Positions 28,819-38,043 of a stretch of DNA of 64,000 nucleotides are shown piece after piece. Origin of the DNA: Desmonostoc vinosum HA7617-LM4 (GTDB lineage: Bacteria > Cyanobacteriota > Cyanobacteriia > Cyanobacteriales > Nostocaceae); the NCBI GenBank assembly GCA_019359515.1, contig JAHHHC010000023.1, positions 33,915 to 97,914 on the forward strand, written 5' to 3'. Made by a program: the position numbers and the translations under genes. The notes under the pieces are model-generated. The model had not been told where the DNA came from. It saw nothing but the letters and a program-made list of their open reading frames with translations, and ran no database searches. How positions within the stretch are numbered: position 1 is the stretch's first letter; each line of letters starts with the position of its first letter.

Positions 28819-29287
28819 AGAGCTATAAAAAAATCCCTTGCTTCTGTTGAAGAACAGACTAGCTTATTACTAGTAGTGTTTCCTAACCGCTGCAAATGTT
28901 TTTGCAGGTCAGAAATTTCACCAAGCGCCTTAGAAATTGAACTCTGATAACCGGGGTATATGCCATTGGGAATGAAAATGGATTTGGCTAGATTAGCGCT
29001 AAGGCGCTTGCACGGTTTACCTAAAAGCATAGTTTTTTAGGCAACAACGGCTAGTTTAACCTTTATTTAGCTTGACTGAAAATACATTTGGGATTTTAAT
29101 ATATGTAATTTTTATCAAAAATTATTACATTTCTATCTATGGGAGATTATGTAATGGCAACTGTTAACATTCTCCCGGAATTAAATTTGGGCGATTGTGG
29201 AATCAAACAGCGATCGCAGGCACAGCCCGTATTACACTAAGCCAACAGTCGCTCAAACAATACCTCCTGATTCCAGTTTGGGATGAT
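28819..29287. other. Gap without a well-supported gene
   Basis: This 469-base gap holds two doubtful frames. One is a 71-codon minus frame (28815-29030) that overlaps the M23 start by four bases but has an unremarkable sequence. The other is a 28-codon plus frame starting MATVNILPEL at 29155, with a good GGGAGA ribosome site, that ends at TAA after LH. The latter could be the remnant of a gene. Neither is called. Confidence 0.4.
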
Positions 29288-30346
29288 TTAGCCGAACCAG
29301 GCAAGCCAGAGAGGAAGCGCCAGAAATAACCCTATAAAAGTCAAAGCAATACTGCTGGCTAGCAGGTTCCGATCTAATTCATAAACTTCAGCTAAAATTA
29401 GTACAGAAAGCCCGGTAGGTGTTCCAGACATCAGCACGAGTACCAAACGCTGTTCACCGCTCACACCTAAACAAGTAGCACCTAATCCTACTAACGCAGG
29501 CACAATAAAGACTTTCAACGCACTGGCAATTGAGGCACTTTCTAGACTATTCCATCCTTGGATATTACCTAGTCGCAGACCAACCAGCAATAAAGCAAAG
29601 GCGATTACAACCCAGACAGCTTGGTCTAGTCCTGACTCAACTGCTGCGGGCAATTTGATAAATTGCGTATTCAAGCCAATAAAAAATGTCCATAAACTAG
29701 GCACAGTTGCTAAGTCTCGTAACTGAGTCCACCAATGGTTTTTGATTTGGTTGTTCCCAAAATAGCTAGCAATTAAAACAGCTATACCGTACGTACCAAC
29801 AACGTTGTTAGTAACACTAAATAATACTGCCCAGTCAGTATTGTCTGGGCTAGTTAGCACTTGTGTGAGTGTCAATCCAACAAAACCTGTATTACCTAAA
29901 ATTGCAGCCAGGATAAAGCTGCCTAAACTTGCCCGCAACAGAGGATCATCAGGGTTTTTATTAGAGTTCAGCCCAGTTTTATCTATGACGGATAAACCAG
30001 ATGAATCCCTACTAGGGGTTGAAATTAAAGATGTATCGATGGATAAATCTAGACTTTCTGGTTCTGATGGCACTGTTCGATTCGTTAATAGTTGCCATCC
30101 CCACCACATTAATACTGCTAAACCTATACTCAGCAGTAAGATGACCACTGCTATTCCAGGTATCAATCCGCCATTAGATAAGTTAGTGCGGCGTGCTAAA
30201 ACTAAAAGTTGCAGTGGAATTCCAACCCAGTAAAGCGCTTGACCTAGTAGTTTGAGAAAATTTTCTGGGGTCAATCGAGATATTAAAAGTCCTAAGCCTA
30301 TCCAGGTAAACAGAGGGATGTAAGCATGGAAGAGGGAATCAATCAT
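29288..30346 (-). CDS. AEC-family (auxin efflux carrier-like) transporter
   Basis: A 352-residue membrane protein from the ATG at 30346; the frame extends to a GTG at 30355. It has about ten helices in two sets of five. LFTWIGLGLLISRLTPENFL opens the protein, and SFILAAILGNTGFVGLTLTQ with the helix-breaking N-x-x-F-x-G is typical of AEC permeases. A polar insert of about 40 residues between helices four and five is unusual. The substrate is probably an organic acid or a similar small anion but cannot be predicted. It may be read through from devA, 140 bases upstream. Confidence 0.85.
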   Translation of the reverse strand: MIDSLFHAYIPLFTWIGLGLLISRLTPENFLKLLGQALYWVGIPLQLLVLARRTNLSNGGLIPGIAVVILLLSIGLAVLMWWGWQLLTNRTVPSEPESLDLSIDTSLISTPSRDSSGLSVIDKTGLNSNKNPDDPLLRASLGSFILAAILGNTGFVGLTLTQVLTSPDNTDWAVLFSVTNNVVGTYGIAVLIASYFGNNQIKNHWWTQLRDLATVPSLWTFFIGLNTQFIKLPAAVESGLDQAVWVVIAFALLLVGLRLGNIQGWNSLESASIASALKVFIVPALVGLGATCLGVSGEQRLVLVLMSGTPTGLSVLILAEVYELDRNLLASSIALTFIGLFLALPLWLAWFG

Positions 30347-30498
30347 GGTAGGCACCTTAATTTAGGTGTCGGATGAATTGTGTTTGTAGCCTATTTACAT
30401 AATTCCTTTACTATTTTGAAACTTGTTGGGACTATTTGGGGAATGGGGAATTGGTTATTTCTCCCCCTACACCCTACTCCCTACTCCCTTGTTTTTGG

Positions 30499-31206
30499 TC
30501 AAGCCTTTGCTGTGTGGTTCATGATGTGGGTTTCTAGTTTGCCATCTTCCATGTGGACAATGCGATCGCCAATATCCAAAATCCGATTATCATGAGTCAC
30601 CATTAAGATGGTACAACCTTGTTCTTTCGCTAATTTTTGCATCAAATTAGCCACGTCTCGACCCGATTGACTGTCAAGGGCGGCGGTGGGTTCATCTGCT
30701 AGAACGATTTGCGGATGACTAACTAGGGCGCGGGCTATAGCTACCCGTTGTTTTTGCCCTCCAGACATTTTGTTTGGGTAGTAATGAAGATGATTTCCTA
30801 ATCCTACTTGCTCTAACATTTGAATTGACCGAGCTTGCACCTGTTTTAAGCCAATATGCTGATGCAGTTCTAAACCCATTCTGACGTTTTGCAGCGCTGT
30901 CAAACTGCCATGTAAGTTATGTGCTTGAAAAATATAACCATTATGGCGTCGTACTTGTATTAGTTGTGCAGTGCTAGCATTAACAAGTTCTCGTCCCAAC
31001 ACTCGCAAACCACCATATTGAGCAGAACGCAATCCACCGACTAAAGTCAACAGCGTAGTCTTACCAGAACCAGACGGCCCTGTCATGAGAATAATTTCAC
31101 CAGCGTTAATTTCTAAGTTGATGTTATGCAGAATTTGCTTGCGAAGTGAACCGTAACCAAAATAATGGTCGAGATTTTTAATCGAAATAACTGGTTTGTT
31201 TGTCAT
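30499..31206 (-). CDS. devA: DevA-type ABC transporter ATP-binding protein
   Basis: A 235-residue ATPase with Walker A GPSGSGKTT, signature MSGGQKQRVAIARAL and Walker B IVLADEPTAALD. The N-terminus VISIKNLDHYFGYGSLRKQI is typical of DevA. It is the third gene of a devB-devC-devA operon. The complex is a MacB/TolC-like exporter; in heterocystous cyanobacteria one paralogue exports heterocyst glycolipids, and others serve different envelope needs. Which paralogue this is cannot be told. Confidence 0.9.
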   Translation of the reverse strand: MTNKPVISIKNLDHYFGYGSLRKQILHNINLEINAGEIILMTGPSGSGKTTLLTLVGGLRSAQYGGLRVLGRELVNASTAQLIQVRRHNGYIFQAHNLHGSLTALQNVRMGLELHQHIGLKQVQARSIQMLEQVGLGNHLHYYPNKMSGGQKQRVAIARALVSHPQIVLADEPTAALDSQSGRDVANLMQKLAKEQGCTILMVTHDNRILDIGDRIVHMEDGKLETHIMNHTAKA

Positions 31207-31236
31207 TTGTTTTATTAGTTATGAGTTATTTCTCCC

Positions 31237-31320
31237 CTTACGAATTACGTTAGCGTTAGCGAAGCGGTAGCGAGGTACGAGCGTCAGCGGTAGCGACGAA
31301 GGAGCGTCATTACGAATTAC
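31237..31320. repeat. GC-rich dispersed repeat between devC and devA
   Basis: The sequence is ACGAATTACGTTAGCGTTAG, followed by AGCGAAGCGGTAGCGAGG-type units and ending CATTACGAATTACCC. It is built from the same words, in inverse orientation, as the repeat near 10540-10600 (AATTCGTAATGACGCTCG). The near-palindromic ends ACGAATTAC...ATTACGAATTAC suggest a small mobile palindrome. It fills most of the 121-base spacer. Confidence 0.7.
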
Positions 31321-31327
31321 CCATTCC

Positions 31328-32503
31328 CTAAAACATATCCGCAGGGTCGGCTGCTTGGAGTTTACGGGTGGCGATCGCACCCGAAATTGTACACATGATG
31401 ATGGTCAATATCAGCACTTGTAATCCTCGAAGTGCTGTCATATACATTGGTAAATTGGTGGCGGTGCGAGTTAGTTGGTAAAGTCCTAAAGAAACTGCTA
31501 CTCCTGGAATAAAACCTAGTGCAGCTAAAATTAACGCTTCTTCAAATACCACACTCAGTAGGTAGTAATTGCTATACCCCATTGCTTTGAAGGTGGCATA
31601 TTCTCTGACGTGGGCATTGACATCAGTAGACAGGACTTGATAAACAATAATCACCCCGACTACAAACCCCATCGATACACCTAAGCTGAAAATAAAGCCA
31701 ATGGGTGAGTTGGTTCGCCAAAAATTGTTTTCAAATTCAATAAATTCTGCGTGGGTTAAGACTCTGACATCATTTCTCAAGTAGGCTTTTAAGTTTGCTG
31801 CTACTTTTTTGGGGTCGTAACCTGGTTTTACCTGAATCAAACCCAAACTAACACTGCTTGACTGTCGCCTGGGAAATAGTCGCAAAAAGTTTAAATCACT
31901 AGTAATTAAGCTACCATCAGCCCCAAAAGAAGCCCCAACTTTGAATAATCCACTAACGGTAATCGTGCGCCCTTCTATTTCGGTGGTCAATATTTTACCT
32001 TGGTCAATTTGGGCGATCGCTTTTTGGTAATCTCCTCTGGCACCACGGTCAAACAGGACTGTATCTGGCATTTTAATCGCCTGCAATTGCCGATTGACAT
32101 CGGGTAAATCAAAAGCTGGCTGATCTGGGTTGAACCCAATCACTAATACCCCCGTCTCACGGCGGGTTTGAGGATTTTTCCAAATTGTGTAGCTGAAATA
32201 CATTCCCTGTGTTGACTTCACGCCCGGTATATCCATTGCCTGATATAATCGCCGCCGCGAAAATGTAGACATCCCTTGCAAGTTACGGGCTTGTGGACTA
32301 GTTAAAACAATGTCTGCTTGTACACTGCGATGCAGCCTAGTGTTACTGTCGTATAGCGCAGTTTGAAAGCCCAACTGCATAAACATGAGAACATCGGCAA
32401 AAGCAATACCTGACAACGCTACTAATAAACGACTTTTTTCATGACTCAATTGCAGCCAACCTAAAGGTGTTCGCCGTCGCAACTGTTGGAGTAATCCCTT
32501 CAT
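31328..32503 (-). CDS. devC: DevC-type ABC transporter permease
   Basis: A 391-residue permease from the ATG at 32503; the open frame beyond it to 32578 reads Pro-rich tandem repeat. It has the MacB-like layout of one N-terminal helix (SRLLVALSGIAFADVLMFMQ), a large periplasmic domain (about residues 45-265) and three C-terminal helices ending in an RKLQAADPADMF tail. RTPLGWLQLSHEKSRLL at the start is characteristic of DevC. It is the second gene of the operon. Confidence 0.92.
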   Translation of the reverse strand: MKGLLQQLRRRTPLGWLQLSHEKSRLLVALSGIAFADVLMFMQLGFQTALYDSNTRLHRSVQADIVLTSPQARNLQGMSTFSRRRLYQAMDIPGVKSTQGMYFSYTIWKNPQTRRETGVLVIGFNPDQPAFDLPDVNRQLQAIKMPDTVLFDRGARGDYQKAIAQIDQGKILTTEIEGRTITVSGLFKVGASFGADGSLITSDLNFLRLFPRRQSSSVSLGLIQVKPGYDPKKVAANLKAYLRNDVRVLTHAEFIEFENNFWRTNSPIGFIFSLGVSMGFVVGVIIVYQVLSTDVNAHVREYATFKAMGYSNYYLLSVVFEEALILAALGFIPGVAVSLGLYQLTRTATNLPMYMTALRGLQVLILTIIMCTISGAIATRKLQAADPADMF

Positions 32504-32541
32504 AGGAGTGGGGGTGGGGAGTGGGGAGATGAGGGGGATGA

Positions 32542-32569
32542 GGGGACACGGGGACACGGGGACACGGGG
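32542..32569. repeat. Short tandem repeat GGGGACAC x3
   Basis: Three copies of the octamer GGGGACAC followed by GGGG lie just upstream of devC, beside a G-rich stretch. Similar words occur near 8850-8900 and 51274-51302. It may affect translation of devC by secondary structure; this is inference. Confidence 0.75.
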
Positions 32570-32582
32570 AATGATCAATAAC

Positions 32583-32764
32583 TTAGATCTTGCACCTGCC
32601 CAATCTCCCGCCAGAGAATAAATTCTCGCTCTTATTAGGTTAAGTCCACTTAAGTGGACTAAAATCTCTGCTTTTTGTGAGATTTAGTCCTCTTGAGAGG
32701 ACTTTTGCTATTAGCCATAGGTTTCTAACCTATGGCGGTTTTTGGGACTGGTGCAAGATATCAG
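32583..32764. mobile_element. MITE-like hairpin element in the devB-devC spacer
   Basis: A segment of about 180 bases bounded by imperfect inverted ends (ATCTTGCACCTGCCC and the complement of GGACTGGTGCAAGAT). Inside are four consecutive hairpins, including AGTCCACTTAAGTGGACT, AGTCCTCTTGAGAGGACT and CCATAGGTTTCTAACCTATGG. The same hairpin series in the same order, with similar linkers (AAAATCT, TTTGCTAT), occurs at 43651-43857. It contains no gene. It looks like a non-autonomous element. Confidence 0.7.
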
Positions 32765-32799
32765 ATAACAAATGACAATTCCCAATTCCCAATTCCCCA

Positions 32800-33993
32800 T
32801 CAAAGCTCAATTACTGCTTTCACTTGCATGTTGGTGAGGTTGGCGGCTTTTTGGCTGGAGGAGTTATCTAGTCGAATATGGACTTCTACTACTCTGTTGT
32901 CGATGTTACTTGCGGGGTCAGTGTTAACTACATTCTGCCGCCGCACTTGTAAGCCTAAACGGTCTACTGTTCCTTGCAATTCAATTGGCAAGAAATCACC
33001 GATGGCTTGTACGCGTTGCCCTGGACGAATTTTGCTGATGTCGCTTTCGTAGACTTCGGCTATTACATACATCTGATTGGTTTGCCCAATATCGGCGATA
33101 CCATCATTTGATACCAACTCTCCAGGACGAGCATGGATTTCAAATACTTGGCCATCTTGGGGCGATCGCACATAAGCCTGTTTCAAATTTACTTGTGCTT
33201 GATTCATGAGGGCGATCGCGCGACTAACTTCGGCTTGGGCTGCTTCTATATCTACTCCTCGCACTTCGGTGATTTGAGATAATGTGGCGGTGGCTTCTTT
33301 AATTTGTTGCTGACTGGCTAACTGGGTGCGATTTAACTGGGCTTGCGCTTCTTGTAAGCTTTTTTGGGCAGTTTCTAAATTTAAGCGCTTGCTGTCTCGC
33401 CCAGAGGCGGAAATTGCGCCTTGTTCATACAGCGCCTGATAGCGTTTGTCTTCTGTTGCGGCATTCTGCACGGTGGCTTGTAATCGAGCAACGGTCGCGG
33501 CTTGAGTATTAATATCACCTTGGCTTTCAGCTTGTAAACGGGCGATCGCAGCTTGTTGGGCGGTAATTTCACCGGGTTTAGCTCCTGCTTGGATGCGAGA
33601 CAGATTTGCCAGTGCTACTTTTACCCCCTCTTGCGCTTCTTTTAAGGCTGCTTGCAAGCGTTCGCGGCTGTCTAGGATGGCGATCGTCTGTCCGGCTTTG
33701 ATTCTATCTCCTTCTTTAATTAGCAACTCCTCTACTCGACTGCCCTCAGCAGACACCGCAGCAGAGAGTTTAATTACCTTCCCTTGTGGTTCGATTCGTC
33801 CTAAAGCTGTTACTGTTTTTAAATCTGGTAAATTTGTTGGCGTTTGTGCTTCTTGATTTGCAAAATTTTGCCAGTGTTTTACTGTATAAAAACTTATGCC
33901 GCCAATCAATAAAGATGCAACCATACTAATAACAACGGACGGACGCAGAACAGATTTAGGGGATAATATATACCCTAACTTTAAGTTTCGCAC
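32800..33993 (-). CDS. devB: DevB-type membrane-fusion (HlyD-family) protein
   Basis: A 397-residue periplasmic adaptor that starts at a GTG (33991-33993). The N-terminal anchor helix is SVVISMVASLLIGGISFYTV. ALGRIEPQGKVIKLSAAVSA is the DevB hallmark. A biotinyl-lipoyl half (EELLIKEGDRIKAGQTIAIL), a long coiled-coil hairpin (about residues 110-260) and a beta-barrel ending GELVSNDGI then IGQTNQMYVIAEVYESDI follow. It bridges the DevAC pump to TolC. It is the first gene of the operon. Confidence 0.9.
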   Translation of the reverse strand: MRNLKLGYILSPKSVLRPSVVISMVASLLIGGISFYTVKHWQNFANQEAQTPTNLPDLKTVTALGRIEPQGKVIKLSAAVSAEGSRVEELLIKEGDRIKAGQTIAILDSRERLQAALKEAQEGVKVALANLSRIQAGAKPGEITAQQAAIARLQAESQGDINTQAATVARLQATVQNAATEDKRYQALYEQGAISASGRDSKRLNLETAQKSLQEAQAQLNRTQLASQQQIKEATATLSQITEVRGVDIEAAQAEVSRAIALMNQAQVNLKQAYVRSPQDGQVFEIHARPGELVSNDGIADIGQTNQMYVIAEVYESDISKIRPGQRVQAIGDFLPIELQGTVDRLGLQVRRQNVVNTDPASNIDNRVVEVHIRLDNSSSQKAANLTNMQVKAVIEL

Positions 33994-34287
33994 TAACTGT
34001 ATAAACTCCCAAGTTTTCGTTGAAAAACATGATGACTTTACGCAAAAATGTACCTGTTTGCTAATTCCGACTTTTTAATTACTCTTGATTTACAGGCTGA
34101 TAGTCCATAAAAAAATTTGGAAAATGTGATTGTATTAGGAGAATAACAAGTCTCTCATAGGATAGAGAAACTTATGTTTGTGACGAACTAGTTTTATTTT
34201 GTGAATGTATTTTAGGATATTAAACGCTTTAAAATTATGAAGCTGTAACAGCGCCAACAAACATCCCAATTTTGGGTGGAATTCAAA

Positions 34288-35103
34288 TTACTTAATGTAT
34301 CTGGTTTCGCGTAAAAACTTGCGTAAATCTGCAAAGTACTTGTTGCGATCGCTTTTTTTGTAAGCTTTCTGTAGGCGTTGCCAACCGTCTTGTCCTTGAT
34401 TTAACAGATACTTATCTGCTAAATAGGCGGCTAAAAAACCTTTGCCATCATCGCCTTGTTGCTGCGCTTGGATATAGGTTTGCCATAATTCTGAGGCATG
34501 ACTAGCAATTAACTTAGGATAGCGACGAGTCACGTCAATCATCTTTCCTTGACGATATTGCCAGATTTGCAGGGGATAGCCAGAAGCAGCATAAGAACTA
34601 AAAGCATAAGCAAAGCTATCGTCTCGACTATTAAACTCTTGCAGTCCATCTTGATTTAAATCTTTGAGTATATAGCCACCATTACCCCATTCATGGCGAG
34701 TTTGAATGTACTTTTGAGACTTGCGATCGTAGCGATAAATCAACGAATAAGTACAACAATGCGCTCCACCTGTAAAGAAGTCTGCAATAACTTCTGGTTC
34801 TTTGTTACCATCCAAATCTAGAACTGGTAACTTATCGTCTTGAGTTAAGTCTCCAATTGGTCTGTCATATTCATTGTCTTGTGACAGCAGTTGATTAAAA
34901 ACAGTTTGACCGCCGCGCACAATTTGTAATCTGATGTTTTTATATTTATATTCCTCTGGTTTTTCATAAGACATTTCCGCCCGTACATTACCTAGTTCTC
35001 CGGTAATTGTTTCTGCTTTAGTGGGTTGGGTAAATACGGTCGCTGCACTCAAAACTACTAAACCCATGAGAGAGTGGCTAAGCAAAGTATGAATAATTTT
35101 CAT
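34288..35103 (-). CDS. Secreted hypothetical protein with Ca-binding-like loops
   Basis: A 271-residue protein from the ATG at 35103 (the frame extends to 35238, but residues MKIIHTLLSHSLMGLVVLSA form a clear signal peptide, with cleavage likely after KAE). It has Asp-rich loops LDLDGNKEPEVIADF and LKDLNQDGLQEF, typical of VCBS/FG-GAP or EF-like calcium loops, and a GGAHCCTYSL segment. The C-terminal 60 residues are helical and basic. I do not recognise a family; it is periplasmic or exported. It is a lone gene, 294 bases before devB on the same strand. Confidence 0.75.
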   Translation of the reverse strand: MKIIHTLLSHSLMGLVVLSAATVFTQPTKAETITGELGNVRAEMSYEKPEEYKYKNIRLQIVRGGQTVFNQLLSQDNEYDRPIGDLTQDDKLPVLDLDGNKEPEVIADFFTGGAHCCTYSLIYRYDRKSQKYIQTRHEWGNGGYILKDLNQDGLQEFNSRDDSFAYAFSSYAASGYPLQIWQYRQGKMIDVTRRYPKLIASHASELWQTYIQAQQQGDDGKGFLAAYLADKYLLNQGQDGWQRLQKAYKKSDRNKYFADLRKFLRETRYIK

Positions 35104-35360
35104 AATTCGTTTTGTATAGAGATAGACTTCCTTTATACAACATCCAACAAATGACCAATATCGTAAATATTGAATTTTACTCAGTACTGTTGCAGTGAGG
35201 TAGTGTATAAAGATTGCTAACGCAGAGATCATCTGCAAGCAAAGCGAGTGGTAAGATACGCATATCTTAAATTAATTGAACAGTACCTTTGAGGGTACTT
35301 TCATCTTCGTCCTAGTTTCTTTAATCTAGGAGCAGGCTTCATAGCTGCAAGGAGAAGATT

Positions 35361-37862
35361 ATGACATCATCTGTTGGAAATACCTCCGAGTCCCAAACCT
35401 CAAACACGGTGATTGAGTCACCTTTTCCTTCATCATCCCAGTTTGTTGATGAGGAACCTGGCATTTCAGAGCAGGCAATGCAGGACTCAAGCTTCACTGA
35501 GTCTGATAGCCCATTTCCATCTATATATGAACTGGAAAATCCCTTAGAGAGCCAGGGAATTGTTGCCCCTGAGATGGAAGAGTATGTAACATTCCTTAAT
35601 GAACTCTACGATGAAGAGTTTAACGAAGCGATCGCCGAACTTGCAGATGATGCAACTGAGCTTTATCAAGAACAATTTGCCAGCGAATATGGTGATGCGA
35701 TCGCTCAAAAACAGCAAGCAGCCTATCTTCTAGAAGCACATTTTAATCCTTTAATTAGTGCAGCAGAAGCTTTCACTGAAGGGTTAATTAATGAACTGGA
35801 ACAACATGACCTGGATACTCTAAGCGAGGCAGAGGTAGACGGAATTATTGAGCGCTACGAACCTTCATTTGAGGGTGGACTCTGGAGCAAAATTAAAAGG
35901 GGCTTGAGAAAGGCAAAAAGATTCTTGGGAAAAATCAAGAATAAGGTTAAGGGGGCGGTTAAAAAGGTCTTCAAGAAGGTTAAGCAAGGAATTAAAGCTG
36001 TTGGCAAAGGAATTCGCAAAGCAGCAGGATGGGTTAAGAAAAAGTTGTTTGGGGTATTGAAGAGGCTGAGGAAGTTCGTTAGCCCACTTTTAAAGAAAGT
36101 TTTAAAGTTTGCGCTGAATCGATTACCTTCTCAGTATCGCCAACTGGCTCAGGCTTTGGCCAAGCGTCTATTTAAAAAAGAAGTTGGGGAACTGCAATCA
36201 CCTGAGTCGGGAGAAGATACAACTGAGGACATCTCTGCAATTCAGCGTGAGTTTGATGAACAGGTTGCAAATCTGCTGTTTGCGGAAAGCGAAGCAGATA
36301 TGGATGCCACGGTTGCCAGTTATGCAGCTGAAGCACAACAACCCATTACAGAAGATGCGATCGATAACCTAGATCGCGCCCGTGCCGAGTTCATTCATCA
36401 AATCACTCAACTCAAGGATGGTGAAGATCCTACCCCCGCAGTCGAAAACTTTGTGCCTGTAATTATGGCAGCCCTACGAATTGCCTTGCGAATCATTGGC
36501 CGTCAAAGGGTTGTAAAATTTTTAGCCAAATTATTAGCAAAGCTGATTCGGAATTTTGTTGGTCAGAAGTATGCTCCCCTACTGTCGCAAGCCATTGTCG
36601 ATGTGGGTTTGCGATTGTTTGGATTGGAAGTCACACCAGAAGATGAAGCTAATGCCGGTGGTGCAGCGATCGCCGCTACAGTTGAAGAGACGGTTAGGAA
36701 TGTGGCGACGCTACCAGATTATGTACTAGATAACCAAGAACTGTTAGAAGGCTTTGTCTTAGAAGCCTTTGAAAAGGCAGCAGCAGCAAATCTGCCACCC
36801 GTATTATCTGAAAACAGCTACGAAAAACGTCCAGAACTGCGTGAGTCTAATGGCATTCGCGGTACTTGGGTAATGCTGCCTCTGCGGGGACGCAGACGCT
36901 ACAAGAAATATACTCGGATTCCGGAAGTTAAAATTACACCGGAAATTGCACGAACAGTTAAAACATTTTGTGGGGTTCCCCTAACTATATTCTTGCGCGA
37001 TCGCCTGGGATTATCGCCTGGACGCACCATCATCGCCAAATTACACATGTATGAAGCTATTCCAGGGACAATGCTCAGTCAGATTTGTCAAGGAGAGAAA
37101 TACGTTCCCGGATTAGGGACTGCTGAAGCCCGTTCTCAACTGCATCCGCTCACACCAGAAGCTGCCGGAATGCTACTAGGACATGCTGGTTTAGGGCGTG
37201 AAGTTGCTTCCCGTTATCTTGACCATCAACCCACAACTGCTGTCGGACAAAGGCTTTACTACCTGGAAATTCCAGGGGCACATCCCAAAGTCATGCCTAC
37301 CCCAGAAGGAGAGTCAATTACCCAGCGAGCCAGTCAAGTCAGTGTCACATTTGATTTTCCCTCCGATCAATTGCGAATCTTTGTCTTTTTAAGTGAAGCA
37401 GATGCTCAATCTATTGCCATGCGACTTCGACAAGGAACCCCAATAGGCATGGTTGTGGCATTGCTGCATTCGATACTGCAACCAAAGCTAAAAATGGCAT
37501 TGTCGGGTGAGTTTGCTGGGCATGTCAAAATCATTCACGGTGCAGTGACACCAGAGTTGGCACGGGGGCCTGCACTCAGGTTGTTACCACAATTTGTGAC
37601 GGAACGTTTAACCCAGCAGGTAATTGACTGGTTGGGAACATTTTTGAGTGACCACTTGAAGCAACGCCCTCAAGATTTTATTGCTGCTACAGAAGATTTT
37701 GCAGATGGAGTAACTCTCATTGCCAGACTCAATCATCCTCCGGGATTATCTACATTAGGACGAGCTTTTCGGGGAGAACCCGTAAGTTTATATAGCTTCA
37801 GCTTTGCTGATGGAATGCCTGACGCCAATATTCAAGTTTTCGCAGGATTTTATCGTGAGTAA
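35361..37862 (+). CDS. Large unknown protein with acidic N-terminus and cationic amphipathic segment
   Basis: An 833-residue protein with a strong ribosome site (AAGGAGAA) before the ATG. Residues 1-170 are acidic and Ser-rich with two SPFPS motifs (21-24 region and 51-54 region). Residues 172-273 contain no Asp or Glu at all but dozens of Lys and Arg in helical repeats such as LWSKIKRGLRKAKRFLGKIK. A second basic helical stretch lies near 370-425. The C-terminal half is a mixed alpha/beta region of unknown fold. No signal peptide or TM helix is evident. The segment resembles cationic membrane-active peptides. It begins an accessory gene island. Confidence 0.85.
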   Translation: MTSSVGNTSESQTSNTVIESPFPSSSQFVDEEPGISEQAMQDSSFTESDSPFPSIYELENPLESQGIVAPEMEEYVTFLNELYDEEFNEAIAELADDATELYQEQFASEYGDAIAQKQQAAYLLEAHFNPLISAAEAFTEGLINELEQHDLDTLSEAEVDGIIERYEPSFEGGLWSKIKRGLRKAKRFLGKIKNKVKGAVKKVFKKVKQGIKAVGKGIRKAAGWVKKKLFGVLKRLRKFVSPLLKKVLKFALNRLPSQYRQLAQALAKRLFKKEVGELQSPESGEDTTEDISAIQREFDEQVANLLFAESEADMDATVASYAAEAQQPITEDAIDNLDRARAEFIHQITQLKDGEDPTPAVENFVPVIMAALRIALRIIGRQRVVKFLAKLLAKLIRNFVGQKYAPLLSQAIVDVGLRLFGLEVTPEDEANAGGAAIAATVEETVRNVATLPDYVLDNQELLEGFVLEAFEKAAAANLPPVLSENSYEKRPELRESNGIRGTWVMLPLRGRRRYKKYTRIPEVKITPEIARTVKTFCGVPLTIFLRDRLGLSPGRTIIAKLHMYEAIPGTMLSQICQGEKYVPGLGTAEARSQLHPLTPEAAGMLLGHAGLGREVASRYLDHQPTTAVGQRLYYLEIPGAHPKVMPTPEGESITQRASQVSVTFDFPSDQLRIFVFLSEADAQSIAMRLRQGTPIGMVVALLHSILQPKLKMALSGEFAGHVKIIHGAVTPELARGPALRLLPQFVTERLTQQVIDWLGTFLSDHLKQRPQDFIAATEDFADGVTLIARLNHPPGLSTLGRAFRGEPVSLYSFSFADGMPDANIQVFAGFYRE

Positions 37863-37980
37863 AGCGATCGCAATCTTTTCAGAAGGCAGGAGAAACCCAC
37901 GCACCATATCGTGGGATTGGAAAAAGCACAACTTGTGTCTTGTTTAAAGTTTTGACTAATGCCTCTTTCCCCCTGCCCCA

Positions 37981-38003
37981 GTCACTGAGCGAAGTCGAAG
38001 TGC
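37981..38003. repeat. 23-base dispersed repeat, copy 2
   Basis: Identical to 13891-13913. It lies in the 181-base gap between the 833-aa gene and the metalloprotein gene, just before the latter's ribosome site. Confidence 0.8.
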
Positions 38004-38043
38004 TGCCCCTGCCTTTTTTATTACCCGATTGAGGGAGCTAAAA

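Noticed and set aside
28815..29030. 71-codon minus frame overlapping the M23 start by four bases
   Set aside because: The sequence shows no motif, signal or ribosome site of note; the overlap alone is not enough, and the exodeoxyribonuclease small subunit was considered but does not fit.
29155..29241. 28-codon plus frame starting MATVNILPEL with a GGGAGA ribosome site
   Set aside because: Too short and without a recognisable family; perhaps a gene remnant.
30499..33993. Heterocyst glycolipid exporter identity for this devBCA
   Set aside because: These genomes carry several devBCA paralogues, and no heterocyst-specific regulatory site (GTA-N8-TAC) was convincingly found upstream, so the paralogue cannot be assigned.
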